DNA of 63,284 nt from Clostridia bacterium (GCA_017433405.1 JAFRHH010000028.1:1-63284), one strand, 5' to 3'; shown: positions 23,484-32,696, counted from the first letter of the stretch. Made by a program: numbers and translations. The notes: generated from the letters alone by a model not told the origin.

Positions 23484-25493
23484 TTACTCTTCCGGGATCA
23501 GTCGGATGATTTCCTTGAAGGGCATCAGCATGGCGTCGCATTCCTCCGCCCGATGGTGGGTCAGGATGGATTCCGCCGCCCGCTGAATCGCCGGAACCGC
23601 CGCCCGCATCAGCTGGTTGGCGTAGATGATGATGTTCGCTCCTCGCTTTTTCCACTCCTCCTCCGTGACGCTGTTGAAGGAGGTCGGCACCAGCACGATG
23701 GGGGTGGTTGTGTCCTTTTCCCGGAATTTCTCAATAAATTCACAGATCTCCGACGGATCCTTCTTCCGGCTGTGGATCATGATCGCGTCCGCCCCGGCCT
23801 CGGTAAAGGCGAAGGCCCGATCCAGCGCGTCCGCCATACCCTGCTCGAGAATCAGGCTTTCGATCCGGGCGCAGATCATGAATTCCCCGGTCCGCTGGGC
23901 CTTCTTCCCGGCCCGGATCTTTTCGCAGAAATGCTCAATACTGTCCTGGGTCTGCCGGACCTCCGTGCCGAAGAGAGAGTTCTTCTTCAGTCCCGTCTTA
24001 TCCTCGATGATCACCATGCTGACGCCCATCCGCTCCAGGGAGCGGACGGTATAGACGAAATGCTCCGTCAGCCCGCCGGTATCCCCGTCAAAGATGATCG
24101 GCTTGGTGGTCACCTCCATAATATCATCGATGGTCCGGAAGCGGCTGGTCATATCCACCAGCTCGATATCCGGCTTGCCCTTGGCGGTGGAGTCGCACAG
24201 GGAGGACAGCCACATGGCGTCGAACTGGCGGGCGCCGCCCTCCTGGTGCACCACCGTATTTTCCACCACCAGACCCGTCAGCCCGTCGTGGGCCTCCATG
24301 GCCGTGACCAGGCCCTTCATGGCCAGCAGCCGCTTCAGCCGCCCCCGCCGAAGGTCCGGCATCGCCAGATCCGCCCGCTGCCGGGCCTGGATCTCCTTAT
24401 ATTTCGGATCCGTCGCGTAGGGAAACTCCACCAGCTCCCCGCCGTAGGAGGCCAGCACCTCGATCACCTCGTCCCGGATCGGCTTCTGGAACCCGGTGCA
24501 CCAGTCGTCCCCGTGGACGACGTAGTCCGGCTTCAGTTTGAGCAGATTCTCCCGGTAGCTCAGGCTGTTCTGCTCCACAACCCGGCTGACCCCGGCGATA
24601 TTTTCGAACATGATCCGCCGCTCGGAGGCGGGCACCAGCGGGAATCGCTTAAAGGAGGAAACCGCCTCGTCGCTCAGCACGCCGATGATCAGCCGGCCCA
24701 GCATCTGGGCCTTCCGGATGATGGCGATATGCCCCCCATGAATAATATCCGTGGAAAAGCAGCAATAAACCGTCTTGTTTTCCGTTTCCTTCAGCCGCTC
24801 CGTTACCATGGCCAGATCCTCCGCGTTATCGATTTCCGCGCACAGGGCGTCCTTCACATCCAGGGCCGCGATGTTCGCCGCCCCCTCCAGCTCGTTCAGG
24901 GCGTTTTCGGCATAGACCCCCGTCCGCCCGCTTTCACAGAAGACAGCGATCTTCTCCAGCCAGCGCCGCCAGTCCTCCCGCTTCAGGCGATACAGGGCCT
25001 GGGCCGCCATCGCCTCATCGAAGAACTCAATCCCGACCTTCCGCACGAAGCCGTTTCGCACCACCGCCTTGAAGTCCTTTTCCGGCAGCGGCAGCGTCGA
25101 GGATACCGTCATGCAGGAGGTGGGGCTCTTCAGCACCCGGTCCAGCACCCGGCCCTCAAAGACCAGATCCCCGTGCATCAGGATCAGGTCGTCGTCCTGA
25201 AGAAGCTCCCGGGCACAGTAGATCGAATAAATATAGTTGGTTTCCCGGTACCGGGGATTGTTGACGAAGGTCAGCTCCAGCGGAAGCCCCAGGCTTCGGG
25301 CGTAGTCCTGAAGCACCCCGTCGTAATAGCCGGTGGTGATGACCGCCTCCCGGACCCCCGCCGCCGCCAAAAGCCGCAGCTGGCGGCTCAGGATCGTCTC
25401 TCCCGGGGCGATCTCCGTCATGCATTTCGGATGTTCCTTCGTCAGGGCCCCCATCCGGGAACCCAGACCCGAATTTAAAATCAGTGCTTTCAT
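23484..25493 (-). CDS. pepM: Three-domain nucleotidyltransferase / cytidylyltransferase / PEP mutase
   Basis: 669 aa in three modules. (1) Residues 1-~235 are a LicC-like NTP transferase (MKALILNSGLGSRMG). (2) Residues ~240-385 are a cytidylyltransferase of the HxGH class (DIIHGGHIA, LSDEAV, HGDDW). (3) Residues ~390-669 are phosphoenolpyruvate mutase with the hallmark EDKTGLKKNS (~496-505) and FDGDTGG. PEP mutase makes phosphonopyruvate, the entry to C-P bond natural products. Fusion of a cytidylyltransferase to PEP mutase is known from Fom1 of the fosfomycin pathway; the extra LicC-like module is unusual. Last gene of the legionaminic operon. Start ATG 25493 with GGAGAG upstream. Confidence 0.88.
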   Translation of the reverse strand: MKALILNSGLGSRMGALTKEHPKCMTEIAPGETILSRQLRLLAAAGVREAVITTGYYDGVLQDYARSLGLPLELTFVNNPRYRETNYIYSIYCARELLQDDDLILMHGDLVFEGRVLDRVLKSPTSCMTVSSTLPLPEKDFKAVVRNGFVRKVGIEFFDEAMAAQALYRLKREDWRRWLEKIAVFCESGRTGVYAENALNELEGAANIAALDVKDALCAEIDNAEDLAMVTERLKETENKTVYCCFSTDIIHGGHIAIIRKAQMLGRLIIGVLSDEAVSSFKRFPLVPASERRIMFENIAGVSRVVEQNSLSYRENLLKLKPDYVVHGDDWCTGFQKPIRDEVIEVLASYGGELVEFPYATDPKYKEIQARQRADLAMPDLRRGRLKRLLAMKGLVTAMEAHDGLTGLVVENTVVHQEGGARQFDAMWLSSLCDSTAKGKPDIELVDMTSRFRTIDDIMEVTTKPIIFDGDTGGLTEHFVYTVRSLERMGVSMVIIEDKTGLKKNSLFGTEVRQTQDSIEHFCEKIRAGKKAQRTGEFMICARIESLILEQGMADALDRAFAFTEAGADAIMIHSRKKDPSEICEFIEKFREKDTTTPIVLVPTSFNSVTEEEWKKRGANIIIYANQLMRAAVPAIQRAAESILTHHRAEECDAMLMPFKEIIRLIPEE

Positions 25494-25623
25494 ATTTTCG
25501 TTCTCTCCGCAACCTCAATCGGCGCGAACCGCCCTTGGGGCGGGCGTTTCGCTTGTTTCGGTTGATTCGCTCGGGTCGCTTTGGCCTTCGGCCAATGCCC
25601 CACCGGGGCACCGCTTCCCTCGC
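25494..25623 (-). other. Structured intergenic region upstream of pepM
   Basis: In 130 bases there are three back-to-back short hairpins: GCCCC-ggt-GGGGC, TGGCC-gaa-GGCCA and CGCCCGCCCC-aa-GGGGCG. They are joined by a spacer rich in GCGAA and ACCGAAAC motifs. No open frame fits, and there is no T-run to call a terminator. It could be a leader or regulatory RNA of the pepM gene; I do not recognise a known family. Confidence 0.4.
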
Positions 25624-25782
25624 TCACCATTTACCCTTCTCCAGCGCCTCGCGCTTTTTCTCCCGTTCCATTTCCATCCGCTGATACTGCTTCCAGTCCT
25701 TCTTGTCCCAGATCATGCCCACGGTGAAGCCGAAGCAGAAGCTGAAAAAAATGCCGACCACCAGCCAGATCCAGCTGACCAT
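25624..25782 (-). CDS. Small single-span membrane protein (52 aa)
   Basis: ATG at 25782, stop at 25624. Residues 2-25 are a strongly hydrophobic helix with Trp at its start, followed by WDKKDWKQY and a highly charged Arg/Lys/Glu amphipathic tail. GGGAG and GGAAGAG precede the ATG. It lies on the same strand between the membrane protein at 25897 and pepM, so it is probably in the operon. It is too short for most gene callers and its function is unknown; it may help hold the glycan machinery at the membrane. Confidence 0.65.
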   Translation of the reverse strand: MVSWIWLVVGIFFSFCFGFTVGMIWDKKDWKQYQRMEMEREKKREALEKGKW

Positions 25783-25896
25783 ACTCTTCCCGCTCCCTTC
25801 ATCTGTTTCACTTCATATCCCAAATCATTCCGGCTCATATCCCGAATCATTCCGGCGGTCTGTTCCTTCCCTGCGCGCAAACCGCTCTTCGATTTC

Positions 25897-27444
25897 TTAC
25901 TCCGCCTTCACATACTGAATCGTCCCCAGTTTCTCCATTTCCTTTTCGAAATCATCTGGTCGGAAAAGCTCCAGGAACTTCAGTCGCTTCGCATCCTCCG
26001 GGGAAACGTGTATCTCGTAGTTCAGATTTCCGTCCACTTCCGGATGATAGGTGTAGTCCCCGAACATCGGATATTCCTTCAGGATCGTCTTCATTCTTTC
26101 CGGGCTTTCCAGCATGGCTGCGTTGTCCGGCCCGTTGAATAGAAACAGGTTTTGCCGGCCCGTCGCTGCCGCTGCGTTTCCGCTCCAGGTATAAAAACGC
26201 CTGTCCTCCACCGCCGAGGACTGTGAACAGTTTACAACATAGTTCCCGCCGCCGGCAATCTCTTCCATTCTGACAATCTGCTTCTGGAAGGCCAGTTCCC
26301 GATACCACTCCGCCTGATAGTACAAATACCAGTTCCCGAAATGGAACATGGCGAGCACCGCCGTGAAAATAACCATCGGCCGCCGCAGCTTCCGGACGGG
26401 GAAGCTGTACAGCATCAGAGCAGCCCCGAAGCCGAGCTGCATCGAATCCCTGCCCGTAATCCCCAGCAGATTCAGGGTCGCGGTTCCCCGAACCACTGTA
26501 TAGGAGAAGAAACCCGCCGTAAAGAACACCAGCCCGAAGAGAAACAGGATCAGATTTGCCTTCTCGCCCGTCTTTTCCCTGTCGGCCGCATCGGCGCGTT
26601 TTCCTCTCTCCCGCCACCACAGGAACAGCCCACAGATAACTGCCGCAGCCATCGCCGCAATCAACCCGATATGATCATCCGTCAGTGTTTCCGCAAGGGC
26701 CAGCAGCAGATTCCGGATCGTCTGCGGAATCGCCCCGACAGCCCATAAAAGGCCATTCAGCGTAACCTCGTTATAGCTTTCCGCCGCGAAAGCGCCCTGA
26801 AGGGGAAACAGCTTCCTGGTAAGCAGGAAGAAAGCCACCGGCAGGATGGCATAATCCAGATACTTCACCCATTCCCGTGGGCGGATTCGAATCAGCATAT
26901 ACAGGAGCACGCCGCCGTACATGACCAGGTTGGAGTTCAGCGTAAAGCTCAGGAAAAACAGCGCCAGCGTCCCCATCCGAAAGGGAATCTTTTTCAGCTC
27001 GCCGATATGCTTCACCAGCATCCAGCAGGCGATCCAGAACAGCATCATTCCCAGGGCATAGGGATAATTCGCCAACAGCACCCGGGCATCATTGACCGGC
27101 ATGGCCATGGCGGCCACCGCCATCCAGACGGCATCCCGCCGCCGAAGCTCCGGTACGCAGCTCAGCGTCTTATACATAAACAGGTAGGAAATAAAATAGG
27201 TCACGAAGGCCAGGATCCGGTATCCGTATCCCGGCAGTCCCCAGACCGCCTCGATGACCAGGGAATAATACGGCCGCCCGGACTCCCACCCCTCCAGGCT
27301 CTTGGTCACCGGATCCTTAAACCAGCTGGTCCAGTCGTCATGAAAGGTCCCGGTCAGGATCAGCATAAATCCGTGAATCAGCAGATAAAAGCAGCTCAGC
27401 ATGACGCCATCCCGGAATCCGGGCCTGCTCCACAGCTTCCTCAT
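25897..27444 (-). CDS. Polytopic membrane protein, probable GtrII-type glucosyltransferase
   Basis: 515 aa with ~10-12 hydrophobic helices and an early periplasmic-type loop containing TFHDDWTSWF (Asp-Asp, a GT-C-like acidic pair). The overall appearance is that of O-antigen GtrII-like glucosyltransferases or unassigned GT-C proteins. I see no decisive signature, so acceptor and donor are unknown. ATG 27444 is used; a GTG six codons earlier lacks a ribosome site. It is collinear with and downstream of legF. Confidence 0.6.
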   Translation of the reverse strand: MRKLWSRPGFRDGVMLSCFYLLIHGFMLILTGTFHDDWTSWFKDPVTKSLEGWESGRPYYSLVIEAVWGLPGYGYRILAFVTYFISYLFMYKTLSCVPELRRRDAVWMAVAAMAMPVNDARVLLANYPYALGMMLFWIACWMLVKHIGELKKIPFRMGTLALFFLSFTLNSNLVMYGGVLLYMLIRIRPREWVKYLDYAILPVAFFLLTRKLFPLQGAFAAESYNEVTLNGLLWAVGAIPQTIRNLLLALAETLTDDHIGLIAAMAAAVICGLFLWWRERGKRADAADREKTGEKANLILFLFGLVFFTAGFFSYTVVRGTATLNLLGITGRDSMQLGFGAALMLYSFPVRKLRRPMVIFTAVLAMFHFGNWYLYYQAEWYRELAFQKQIVRMEEIAGGGNYVVNCSQSSAVEDRRFYTWSGNAAAATGRQNLFLFNGPDNAAMLESPERMKTILKEYPMFGDYTYHPEVDGNLNYEIHVSPEDAKRLKFLELFRPDDFEKEMEKLGTIQYVKAE

Positions 27445-27490
27445 TTCCCTGTAGCACCTCACTTCAGATTCTGTTTTTTTCCTACAGGAA

Positions 27491-27514
27491 CCTCGTTCAC
27501 GTCCGACATTCTGG
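27491..27514 (-). repeat. Family A tail remnant
   Basis: CTCGTTCACGTCCGACATTC on the plus strand is a decayed tail (GTTCAC half and the AATGGCAGACG segment), upstream of the membrane protein gene at 25897-27444. Confidence 0.45.
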
Positions 27515-27522
27515 CCCTGCGG

Positions 27523-28206
27523 CTACCGGCGGCCCAGATAGAAGGCCGCCAGCCGGAAGTCCTCCGCCGTGTCGATATCCACGCTGTGCTCCCGTGGCAT
27601 AATATACGCGTAGCTTCCTTCCCGATACAGAAAGTCGTCCTCCAGCAGCGCGCCGGTTTCGACGATATAGACGGCCCCGTTCAGCCGGTAATATTTTCCG
27701 GCCTTCTGCCGCGGCGCATCCGCCGCCCTCGGAATGAAACCCGCCAGGCTCTGATCCTCCGGCAGATGGTTACACCACAGCGGCGAATGATCCGCCTCGC
27801 AGACCGACACCACCGCCACCCGGGCCACCTTTCGGTAAAGCTCATAAGCGCCGCGGATATCCTCCGCCGTGCGCAGGGGGGAGGTGGGCTGCAGCAGGCA
27901 GACGGAATCAAAGCTCCGTCCCAGCCTCCGGTATCCCTCCAGCACCTCCCGAACCGCGTCCCAGCTGGAAGCGGTATCGGTGGCGGTGGCCTCGCTCCGC
28001 AGGAAAGGAACCGACGCGCCCCATTCCCTCGCTGTCTGCGCATAGCGCTCCGAATCCGTGGAAACCATGATCTCCTCAAACTGTCCGCTTTCTTTCGCCG
28101 CCTCAATCGAATAGGCAATCAGCGGCTTTCCCGCCAGCGGAAGAATATTCTTATCCTTCAGCCCCTTGGATCCGCTCCGCGCGGGAATGATGGCCAGATT
28201 TTTCAC
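27523..28206 (-). CDS. legF: CMP-legionaminate/CMP-sialate synthase
   Basis: Activates a nonulosonic acid with CTP. The 227-aa protein has the CMP-sugar synthetase N terminus IIPARSGSKGLKDKNI, then STDSERYAQ, QPTSPLR and the C-terminal DIDTAEDF with the metal-binding Asp. GTG at 28206 is used: it overlaps the legG stop as GTGA, with AGGTGAGC just upstream. Its position after legI and legG argues for a legionaminic or related nonulosonate rather than true Neu5Ac; the sugar identity is inference. Confidence 0.88.
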   Translation of the reverse strand: MKNLAIIPARSGSKGLKDKNILPLAGKPLIAYSIEAAKESGQFEEIMVSTDSERYAQTAREWGASVPFLRSEATATDTASSWDAVREVLEGYRRLGRSFDSVCLLQPTSPLRTAEDIRGAYELYRKVARVAVVSVCEADHSPLWCNHLPEDQSLAGFIPRAADAPRQKAGKYYRLNGAVYIVETGALLEDDFLYREGSYAYIMPREHSVDIDTAEDFRLAAFYLGRR

Positions 28207-29378
28207 ACGCTCACCTCTGTATTCAGCACATAAAACGTCTTCATCAGGTTCATCGGCTCCGCAAGCATTCTCATGGAGATTGCTGCGATTCGCTCCGCCG
28301 CGTGCCCGTCCCCATAGGGGGAAGTGATCCGTCCGCATTTTTCCCGGAACGGGGGATCCAGAGCCTGACGGATCGCCCGGAGGATCTCATCGGTTTCCGG
28401 TCCGCAGTTGATGACGCTTTCCGCCTGCAGTCTTCCGCGCTGCCGATCCCCGATGTTCACCGTCGGAATATGAAACGCCGGGGTTTCCACAATGCCGCTG
28501 GACGAATTTCCCAGTACAAACTGCGCGTATTTCATCAGGGAAAGATAGCGTCTGGCCCCGAGGGAAGCGAAGACATGCAGATTCGGAATCCTGCCCTCCG
28601 CCTCATCCAGCAGGCGGTTGATCCGCTCTCCGCCCTGATCCGCGTTGGATTTCGTCACGATAAACTCCAGCCGGTCATCATGCTCCACCGCCTTTAAAAA
28701 AGCCCCGATCTTTTCATCGACGGACTCCTCCTCAAGCGTCACGGGATGATAGGTGCACAGCGCGTAGCGCGGGTTTCGCAGGCCGATGGAAGCCATCGCT
28801 TCCTCCCGGGTCATGTCCGCCACAGACATCACGTTGTCAATGCTGGTGGAGCCGACGCACCAGACCCGGTCCGGTGCCTCCCCCATCTGAATCACCCGCC
28901 TTCTGCTGTCCTCATTGGTCGTCAGATGCAGATAGCTCATCTTGGTGATGGCATGACGGATACAGTCATCCACTGCGCCTTCGGTCACATCCCCGCCGCT
29001 GATATGAAAAATCGGCGTCCGGGTTATGCAGGCCGCATCCGCCACCGCCAGCATTTCGTATCGGTCCCCGAGGATCATGACAGCGTCATACCGCCGCTTT
29101 TCAAACAGCTCCGCAAATCCTGTCAGCGTCTGGGCCTGGACCCGGGCAATATCCAGCGCGCTGCCGGTCGCCATATGGACCGGAACGGTTCGGTCAATCC
29201 GGACTTTCTCCTCCTGGATCTCCCGAATCGTCAGCCCGTAGGCCGGAGACAGATGCGTCCCGGTAACGATCAGCTCCGTCCGGAAGCTATCGGACTCCAG
29301 GCTCCGGAGCCGCCGGATCACAGGAGACAGCAGACCGTAGTCCGCTCGGGTCGAGGTTACAACCGCCAGCGTTTTCAT
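28203..29378 (-). CDS. legG: Hydrolysing UDP/GDP-N-acetylsugar 2-epimerase (NeuC/LegG type)
   Basis: Converts a nucleotide-activated diacetylbacillosamine or GlcNAc to the free 2-epimer. The 391-aa protein begins with VVTSTRADYGLL, the signature of the hydrolysing branch, followed by LGDRYEMLAVADAA, HISGGDVTEGAVDD and GNSSSGIVETP. It is a GT-B-fold enzyme. The ATG at 29378 overlaps the legI stop. With PtmE upstream the substrate may be GDP-linked, as in the Campylobacter legionaminic pathway; this is not shown by sequence alone. Confidence 0.88.
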   Translation of the reverse strand: MKTLAVVTSTRADYGLLSPVIRRLRSLESDSFRTELIVTGTHLSPAYGLTIREIQEEKVRIDRTVPVHMATGSALDIARVQAQTLTGFAELFEKRRYDAVMILGDRYEMLAVADAACITRTPIFHISGGDVTEGAVDDCIRHAITKMSYLHLTTNEDSRRRVIQMGEAPDRVWCVGSTSIDNVMSVADMTREEAMASIGLRNPRYALCTYHPVTLEEESVDEKIGAFLKAVEHDDRLEFIVTKSNADQGGERINRLLDEAEGRIPNLHVFASLGARRYLSLMKYAQFVLGNSSSGIVETPAFHIPTVNIGDRQRGRLQAESVINCGPETDEILRAIRQALDPPFREKCGRITSPYGDGHAAERIAAISMRMLAEPMNLMKTFYVLNTEVSV

Positions 29379-30373
29379 AGCTCGATCAGCTCATCCTCTC
29401 CGAAATCCCGGACCGCCGGCGTTCCCAGAACCTCAAACCATTTCATCGGAGAAACCCCGCTCCCCGGACGCTTCACCGTAATGTTCTCCTCCGTCAGGAT
29501 CTCGCCCCGACGGATATCCCTGGCCGCCACGATACTCTTGCGGGCAATCGGCATATTCTTCCGCTCCGACACGGAGGGCTCCTTTACGCCCGACCCCATC
29601 GCCTTTTCCACATGGCGTATCGCCCGGATCATCTCACGCAGCTCATCCGGCTCCAGGCTGGCCTTATGATCCGGGCCCTCCATATTCCGGTCCAGCGTAA
29701 AATGCTTTTCGATCACCGCGGCTCCCAGCGCGACAGCCGCGACAGGGATTTCAATCCCCGGCGTATGGTCGGAATACCCCACCCGACAGCCGAATGTCTC
29801 CCGCAGGGTATTCATCGCCCGCAGGTTGACATCAGCGTAGGGCGCGGGATACTCGGTCGTACAATGCAGCAGCGTCACCTCGCCGGCCCCGTTCTTTTTC
29901 AGGATTTCCAGCGCCGCTCCAACCTCCTCCAGCGTACTCATACCGGTCGAGAGGATAATCGGCTTCCCGGTTCGGGCAATCCGGATCAGATAGGGCAGAT
30001 TCGTAATCTCTCCGGAGGGAATCTTCCACAGATCACATCCCAGCTCATCGAGAAAATCAACGCTGGACAGATCGAATGGCGTCGACAGAAACCGGATACC
30101 CTGCTCCCCGCAGTACCGCTTCAGCGGAATAAAATCCTCGAACTTCAGCATCAGCTTCCGGACCATCTCCAGCTGGCTCTCCCCCGCGCCGGTGGTCTGC
30201 TTCTGATACTCCGCCTTCTCCGCAAACCGGGACATCACCTTCTCCGGCACTCCCGTTTGAAATTTCACGATATCCGCTCCGGCCTTTTTGGCTTCATCCA
30301 CCATCCGGTAAGCCAGATCCAGCCGTCCGTTATAGTTGACACCGGCCTCCGCGATAATCAGCGTACTGCTCAT
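29375..30373 (-). CDS. legI: N,N'-diacetyllegionaminate / sialic acid synthase (NeuB family)
   Basis: Condenses PEP with a 6-deoxy or ManNAc-type sugar. The 332-aa protein has an N-terminal TIM barrel (IIAEAGVNYNG, DIVKFQTG, IPSGEI, VGYSDHTPG, EKHFTLD) and a C-terminal SAF/antifreeze-like domain from ~275 (RKSIVAARDIRRGEIL). The ATG at 30373 overlaps the previous stop as ATGA; a start seven codons earlier lacks support. Confidence 0.9.
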   Translation of the reverse strand: MSSTLIIAEAGVNYNGRLDLAYRMVDEAKKAGADIVKFQTGVPEKVMSRFAEKAEYQKQTTGAGESQLEMVRKLMLKFEDFIPLKRYCGEQGIRFLSTPFDLSSVDFLDELGCDLWKIPSGEITNLPYLIRIARTGKPIILSTGMSTLEEVGAALEILKKNGAGEVTLLHCTTEYPAPYADVNLRAMNTLRETFGCRVGYSDHTPGIEIPVAAVALGAAVIEKHFTLDRNMEGPDHKASLEPDELREMIRAIRHVEKAMGSGVKEPSVSERKNMPIARKSIVAARDIRRGEILTEENITVKRPGSGVSPMKWFEVLGTPAVRDFGEDELIEL

Positions 30374-31650
30374 ACTTCTCCCTCCAGCAGACATTCGATC
30401 ATATGGGGATCAAAGACCGGGATGCCGCGCCTTTCCGCCACCGCCCGCCTTTCCCCGTAGGAATCATCCACAAAGATCGCCCTCGGCTCCGTCACATAAT
30501 CCGCCTTCTGCTCCTCCCGCTGAAGATGAATCACCTCGTCAAAAACGCCCGCGATCCGGTACCGCCGCAGCTCCTCCTCCAGATTTCCGTCATGCTTGCT
30601 CAGCAGAATGAGTCTCCGTCCGCGGTTTACGCACTGATAGACGAACTGCATCATCCGGGTATTCACCCGTCCCCGCTCCACGAGGGTATCGTCGTAATCA
30701 AAATAAACCGTATCGTACGCCAGCTGAACCGCGTAGACATTCTCCAGGGCCCGGTCCAGTTCGATCTCATAATGGTTCGGCATGACGCTGTCAATCCGGA
30801 AGCCGTCAAAAACGTTCACGGTCAGAAGCGGCAGGTTCACCCCCGCGCACCGGGAGATCGCCGAGGTTCCCGCGATCCGGGAAGCCACTTCCAGAAGCTT
30901 GAGGGTCCCATCCTCGGCTTCCTTCAGCTGATAAAACCAGCCGCCCCGCTGGGAAAGCGCGGCGTTGATCCGCTCCCCGTATTCCCGGAAAAGCGGATTG
31001 TCCACGAAAACAGTGTTGACGCTGATCCCGTTTTTGATCCTTTTCCGTCCCCTTCCGCGGGCGTAGAGAAGCTTTCCCTCTCCATTTGTAAAGCAGTCGA
31101 CCGTGAATTCCTCCCCCGGCAGCCGCTCCATGCAGACCATTTTTCCGAAGTCCACTTCCGAAAGCTCCTCCGCCGAGCGGATCAGCCGGGCTCCCACGGA
31201 GCCCTGCCCCGCATCCGGTTTCACAAAAACCGGAAAGGACGGAACCTCCTCCGGCCGTTCATAGCAGACCGGCACGGGAATCACGTCACTCAGCAGGCGG
31301 TAGGTTTTCCGCTTCGACCGCGTCACTACGGCCGTCTCCGCATCCGGCGCAATCACCACCGGCTGAAGCCGCTCCCGATAGCGCGAGAAAACCGTCACCA
31401 CCCCGTCCATCGCCGGATAGATGAAATCGAAGTCCTCTTTTTCAATCGCCGCCTGAAAGGCATCGATCTCCTCCGGGGAGCTCCGGTCGGTGATGAAAGG
31501 CAGACCATCCAGGTGCCGCTCAAACACGAACCGGCCATGATCGTAGTCTGACGACCCGCCGTACACCAGGTAGTGAGTGGAATAGCGAAGGGCGCGTTCG
31601 ATCTCCAGACCGATCTCCGTCCCGCAGGGATACACCAGCACTTTTTTCAT
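30370..31650 (-). CDS. ATP-grasp ligase fused to a HAD hydrolase
   Basis: 426 aa. Residues 1-~300 form a carbamoyl-phosphate-synthase-like ATP-grasp fold (FPVFVKPDAGQGSVGARL, MERLPGEEFTVDCF, LEVASRIAGTSAISR). Residues ~310-426 are a HAD domain with nucleophile motif YFDYDDTLV and the later FVDDSYGERRA. The ligase would join a carboxylate to an amine; the HAD part may remove a phosphate. It lies between ptmE and legI with ATGA overlaps at both ends, so it is an integral part of the operon. Its step in nonulosonate biosynthesis is unknown to me. Confidence 0.75.
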   Translation of the reverse strand: MKKVLVYPCGTEIGLEIERALRYSTHYLVYGGSSDYDHGRFVFERHLDGLPFITDRSSPEEIDAFQAAIEKEDFDFIYPAMDGVVTVFSRYRERLQPVVIAPDAETAVVTRSKRKTYRLLSDVIPVPVCYERPEEVPSFPVFVKPDAGQGSVGARLIRSAEELSEVDFGKMVCMERLPGEEFTVDCFTNGEGKLLYARGRGRKRIKNGISVNTVFVDNPLFREYGERINAALSQRGGWFYQLKEAEDGTLKLLEVASRIAGTSAISRCAGVNLPLLTVNVFDGFRIDSVMPNHYEIELDRALENVYAVQLAYDTVYFDYDDTLVERGRVNTRMMQFVYQCVNRGRRLILLSKHDGNLEEELRRYRIAGVFDEVIHLQREEQKADYVTEPRAIFVDDSYGERRAVAERRGIPVFDPHMIECLLEGEV

Positions 31651-32696
31651 AGGGCCTCCCCGTACAGCTTCTTCCGCATCTTTTCCAGCTCCGGCAGCTG
31701 GCCCATGTCCATCCAGTCATTCTCGCTGACCGGGAACACCGCGACCCGCCTTCCCTTTTTCCGCTCCATTTCCACCACGTCCGGAAAGCCGATGGGCACC
31801 CCATCCTCCATATCCTCCATCACCTCGGGCTCCACCAGATAGATTCCGGTATTCGTCAGGAAGGACATGGTCGGCTTTTCCGTCATACGCTCGATCCGCC
31901 CGTTGCTGCCCATTTCCACCACCCCATAGGGCAGCGTCAGATTCCGGTAGGCGCAGACCATGGTAATCAGGTTGCCGCTCTCCCGATGAAACTGCACCAT
32001 GCGTTCGTAGTTTGCCGTCAGAAGCGCGTCGCAGTTCGCGAAGAAAAAAGTTCCCTGCAGCTTACCCCGCAGGAGGGTCAGCCCTCCGCCGGTGCCGAGA
32101 GGCTCCTCCTCATCGTACCAGGTGATCCTGTAATGATGCTCGTTTTCCGCGAAATAAGCCTTCATCAGCTCCCTGCGATAGTTCACAATCACGTGAAACT
32201 CATCGCAGGCATAGGTCTGATACTCCCGCATGATGTGCTCGATAATCGGCATCTCCCCCACCGGAATCAGGGGTTTGGGCAGCACGCGGGTAAAGGGATC
32301 CAGCCGGGTTCCCTTTCCGCCGGCGTTGATCACCACGGGCATTTTCAGCGCTGTCCTCGGAGCCCGATCAATCTCCTCCCCGTTATAGAGGCCGACCACC
32401 ACGCCCTCTGCGTCCACGATGGGAATGACGATATAGTTCTTTTTATGATAGAGCGCCCGGGCCTCCTCATCGTTTCCCGCCGCCCGGGGATGCGGGTTCG
32501 CCGCCCGCATGGCCGGCTCCTCCAGCTTTCCGCCCGAGAGCAGAAAACGCCGGATGTCCCCGTCTGTCAGGCAGCCGGTCAGCCGCCCCGCTTCATCCGT
32601 AAAAAACAGGATCCCCGTTTCGTTCCGGTCAATCCGGCGCATGGCCTCCGCGACGGTATCATCTGTCCGGCCCAGAAACTTCTCTATTTCATTCAC
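31647..32696 (-). CDS. ptmE: CBS-domain sugar-1-phosphate nucleotidyltransferase (PtmE-like)
   Basis: 349 aa: tandem CBS domains (residues ~1-112) followed by an NTP transferase (from ~118, INAGGKGTRLDPFTRVLPKPLIPVG). This is the layout of Campylobacter PtmE, a glucosamine-1-phosphate guanylyltransferase opening the GDP-linked route to legionaminic acid. Its start overlaps the legC stop by eight bases. Nucleotide specificity cannot be read from sequence. Confidence 0.8.
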   Translation of the reverse strand: MNEIEKFLGRTDDTVAEAMRRIDRNETGILFFTDEAGRLTGCLTDGDIRRFLLSGGKLEEPAMRAANPHPRAAGNDEEARALYHKKNYIVIPIVDAEGVVVGLYNGEEIDRAPRTALKMPVVINAGGKGTRLDPFTRVLPKPLIPVGEMPIIEHIMREYQTYACDEFHVIVNYRRELMKAYFAENEHHYRITWYDEEEPLGTGGGLTLLRGKLQGTFFFANCDALLTANYERMVQFHRESGNLITMVCAYRNLTLPYGVVEMGSNGRIERMTEKPTMSFLTNTGIYLVEPEVMEDMEDGVPIGFPDVVEMERKKGRRVAVFPVSENDWMDMGQLPELEKMRKKLYGEAL

